Positions 6,418 to 7,344 of a stretch of 7,344 bases of DNA are shown piece after piece. The position numbers and the translations under genes are program-made. The stretch lies in the NCBI GenBank assembly GCA_022826345.1, contig JAJDVB010000175.1, positions 1-7,344 on the forward strand, in the 5' to 3' direction. Source of the DNA: Alphaproteobacteria bacterium. Lineage in GTDB: Bacteria; Pseudomonadota; Alphaproteobacteria; UBA828. Positions within the stretch are counted from its first letter, which is position 1, and each line of letters opens with the position of its first letter. The notes under the pieces were generated by a model. That model did not search any database. It was given only the letters and a program-made list of their open reading frames with translations, and had not been told where the DNA came from.

Positions 6418-6827
6418 GTTGGCGTGCACCATCGTCCGGCGAAGCAAGCAATTTCTGTAGGAGCCACCTACCATCTCGGAGCCTGCCTGAAACTCATGCG
6501 GCGGCGACATTTCCCCAGGCTCCCACCGATACAGTTGCCACCGAGATTTCGCGCGGGAGATGTCGCGCGGGTGTGCGGGTGTCGAGCGTGTGTGTCACGG
6601 TAAATTCGTTCTGCCTCTCGTCGACGGATCGCGGCCCACGATCGAGGTCCACCCGCTTTCGCAGGCGCCGCCGCGGCGGTTCATCGCGGCATTTGACCAT
6701 CGGTGCGCTGTCCTTCGCGATGCCCCCTGGACGTGGAAGCCCACGATGGCGTCAACCGGGCATGACGGTTCGCCCCCCGATCGCCGAGGGTCGGCGGTGA
6801 GGCGGTGGATGCGGCCCCTGGGGACGG
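6418..6827. other. Gene-poor stretch between the integrases and the transposase remnant
   Basis: Open frames here exist on both strands but none has a recognisable protein, a credible ribosome-binding site or alphaproteobacterial codon pattern, and they overlap one another in the usual high-GC manner. No tRNA or obvious terminator was found. What can be seen is a small palindrome GTAGG/CCTAC (6457-6461 and 6467-6471), an inverted pair GGAGCCTG/CAGGCTCC (6478-6485 and 6516-6523) and a two-copy 14-base tandem repeat (6543-6570). The part next to the transposase should include the terminal inverted repeat of that insertion sequence, which I could not identify. Confidence 0.5.
6543..6570. repeat. 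Two-copy 14-base tandem repeat
   Basis: GAGATTTCGCGCGG (6543-6556) is followed immediately by GAGATGTCGCGCGG (6557-6570), differing at one position; the next base G continues the match. It lies 126 bases after the second integrase stop. Such short direct repeats can be integrase arm-binding or accessory sites, but that role is a guess. Confidence 0.5.
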
Positions 6828-7344
6828 TCAGCCGGGTGCTGGCCGCGGGGCGACGTTGTCGGTCATCTTGAGGAAGTTGAGCACCCGCCTCGGGTTTCTG
6901 GCGAGATTGCGCATGGTCTCGGCGACGGCGAGCCCCCGCCCCTTGATGACGCCGATGGCGAAGCGTCGCAGCAGGGTCATGTTTTCCGGCCCTCTCACCC
7001 GCGCGGATGCGGCTTCGGTCCTCGTCGAAGCTCCAGTCGAGGATGTGGTGGGTCGCCTCGATGGTCCAGTGCCCGCGGTTGAGGGCGAGCAGGCGTTTCG
7101 GGGATGCGGCCTCGGCGGTCAGGCTGGTGACGCCGTAGGCGATCTCGCGGCGGCGCCTGCCGGACTTGACCTCGACGGTTTCGCGGCGCACGGCGAAGAC
7201 CTGCCCGACGCCGGGGAAGCGGACATAGTCGTTGAGTTCGCTGGAGACCCAGATGGATCGCCGCTCGCGACGGCCGTGCTCGGGTTTCGGGCTCTGGTCC
7301 GCGAAGTCCGGCGCGCGGCCTGCGATGGCCTCGTCGAGCGTGAG
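6828..7344 (-). pseudogene. ISAs1-family transposase, C-terminal part, frameshifted
   Basis: C-terminal 172 codons of a DDE transposase; the N-terminal part lies beyond the window. Read on the minus strand from 7344, the frame gives LTLDEA, an EHGRRERR segment, the FPGVGQVF motif, RETVEVKSG, the hallmark RGHWTIE (with the E expected to be the third catalytic acid), and the DEDRSRIRAGE segment. This motif series is characteristic of ISAs1-family proteins. At about 6993 the frame breaks: dropping one base (A on the minus strand) restores GPENMTLLRRF, then GLAVAETMRNLARNP and a natural stop TGA at 6830-6828. Unless corrected by programmed frameshifting, which is not known for this family to my knowledge, the copy is inactive. 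It is one decayed insertion sequence beside the integrase element. Confidence 0.85.

Noticed and set aside
6414..6871. Overlapping plus-strand open frames after the second integrase, considered as a third recombinase or excisionase
   Set aside because: No recombinase motif, helix-turn-helix pattern or ribosome-binding site is visible; a poor alternative start and arginine/proline-rich translations are typical of non-coding high-GC frames.
1..7344. CRISPR array, tRNA or rRNA gene
   Set aside because: No regularly spaced repeats and no tRNA- or rRNA-like sequence were seen on either strand.

Overview
The window is a high-GC stretch with the codon bias of a GC-rich alphaproteobacterium; that taxonomic guess rests on composition and on the TorS/TorR-like and OpuAC-like protein sequences, not on a marker gene. 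The left half (1-4005) looks like resident chromosome. It carries the 3' nine-tenths or more of a TorS-type hybrid sensor kinase, a convergent TorR-type OmpR/PhoB-class response regulator whose 3' end overlaps it, a 172-base divergent control region, and the first 80 codons of a periplasmic substrate-binding protein of the OpuAC (glycine betaine/choline/TMAO-type) ABC transporter family.

The binding-protein gene is cut after codon 80. Directly behind the break comes an AT-richer leader and then two complete tyrosine recombinases (4129-5253 and 5257-6417) in the same orientation, separated by 3 bases. Both have an arm-type DNA-binding N-terminus and every catalytic residue, so this is a tandem-integrase module lodged in the transporter gene. 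The leader can fold so that the Shine-Dalgarno of the first integrase is buried in a 12-pair stem, which suggests control of integrase translation.

Beyond the integrases, 6418-6827 holds no convincing gene but has short direct and inverted repeats that could belong to the end of the element. The window then closes with the C-terminal 172 codons of an ISAs1-family transposase on the minus strand, broken by a one-base frameshift at about 6993.

Working together: the kinase has the full His-Asp-His relay (H453, D742, H886, numbered from the GTG at 46) that would phosphorylate D55 of the regulator. The regulator gene and the binding-protein gene diverge from a shared control region, which suggests that the two-component pair senses, or controls uptake of, a methylated amine or related osmolyte. 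The insertion has destroyed the binding-protein gene and presumably polarises whatever transporter genes followed it. The two halves therefore tell a story of a metabolite-sensing locus interrupted by a recombinase-bearing element next to a decayed insertion sequence. The remainder of the binding-protein gene is not in the window.
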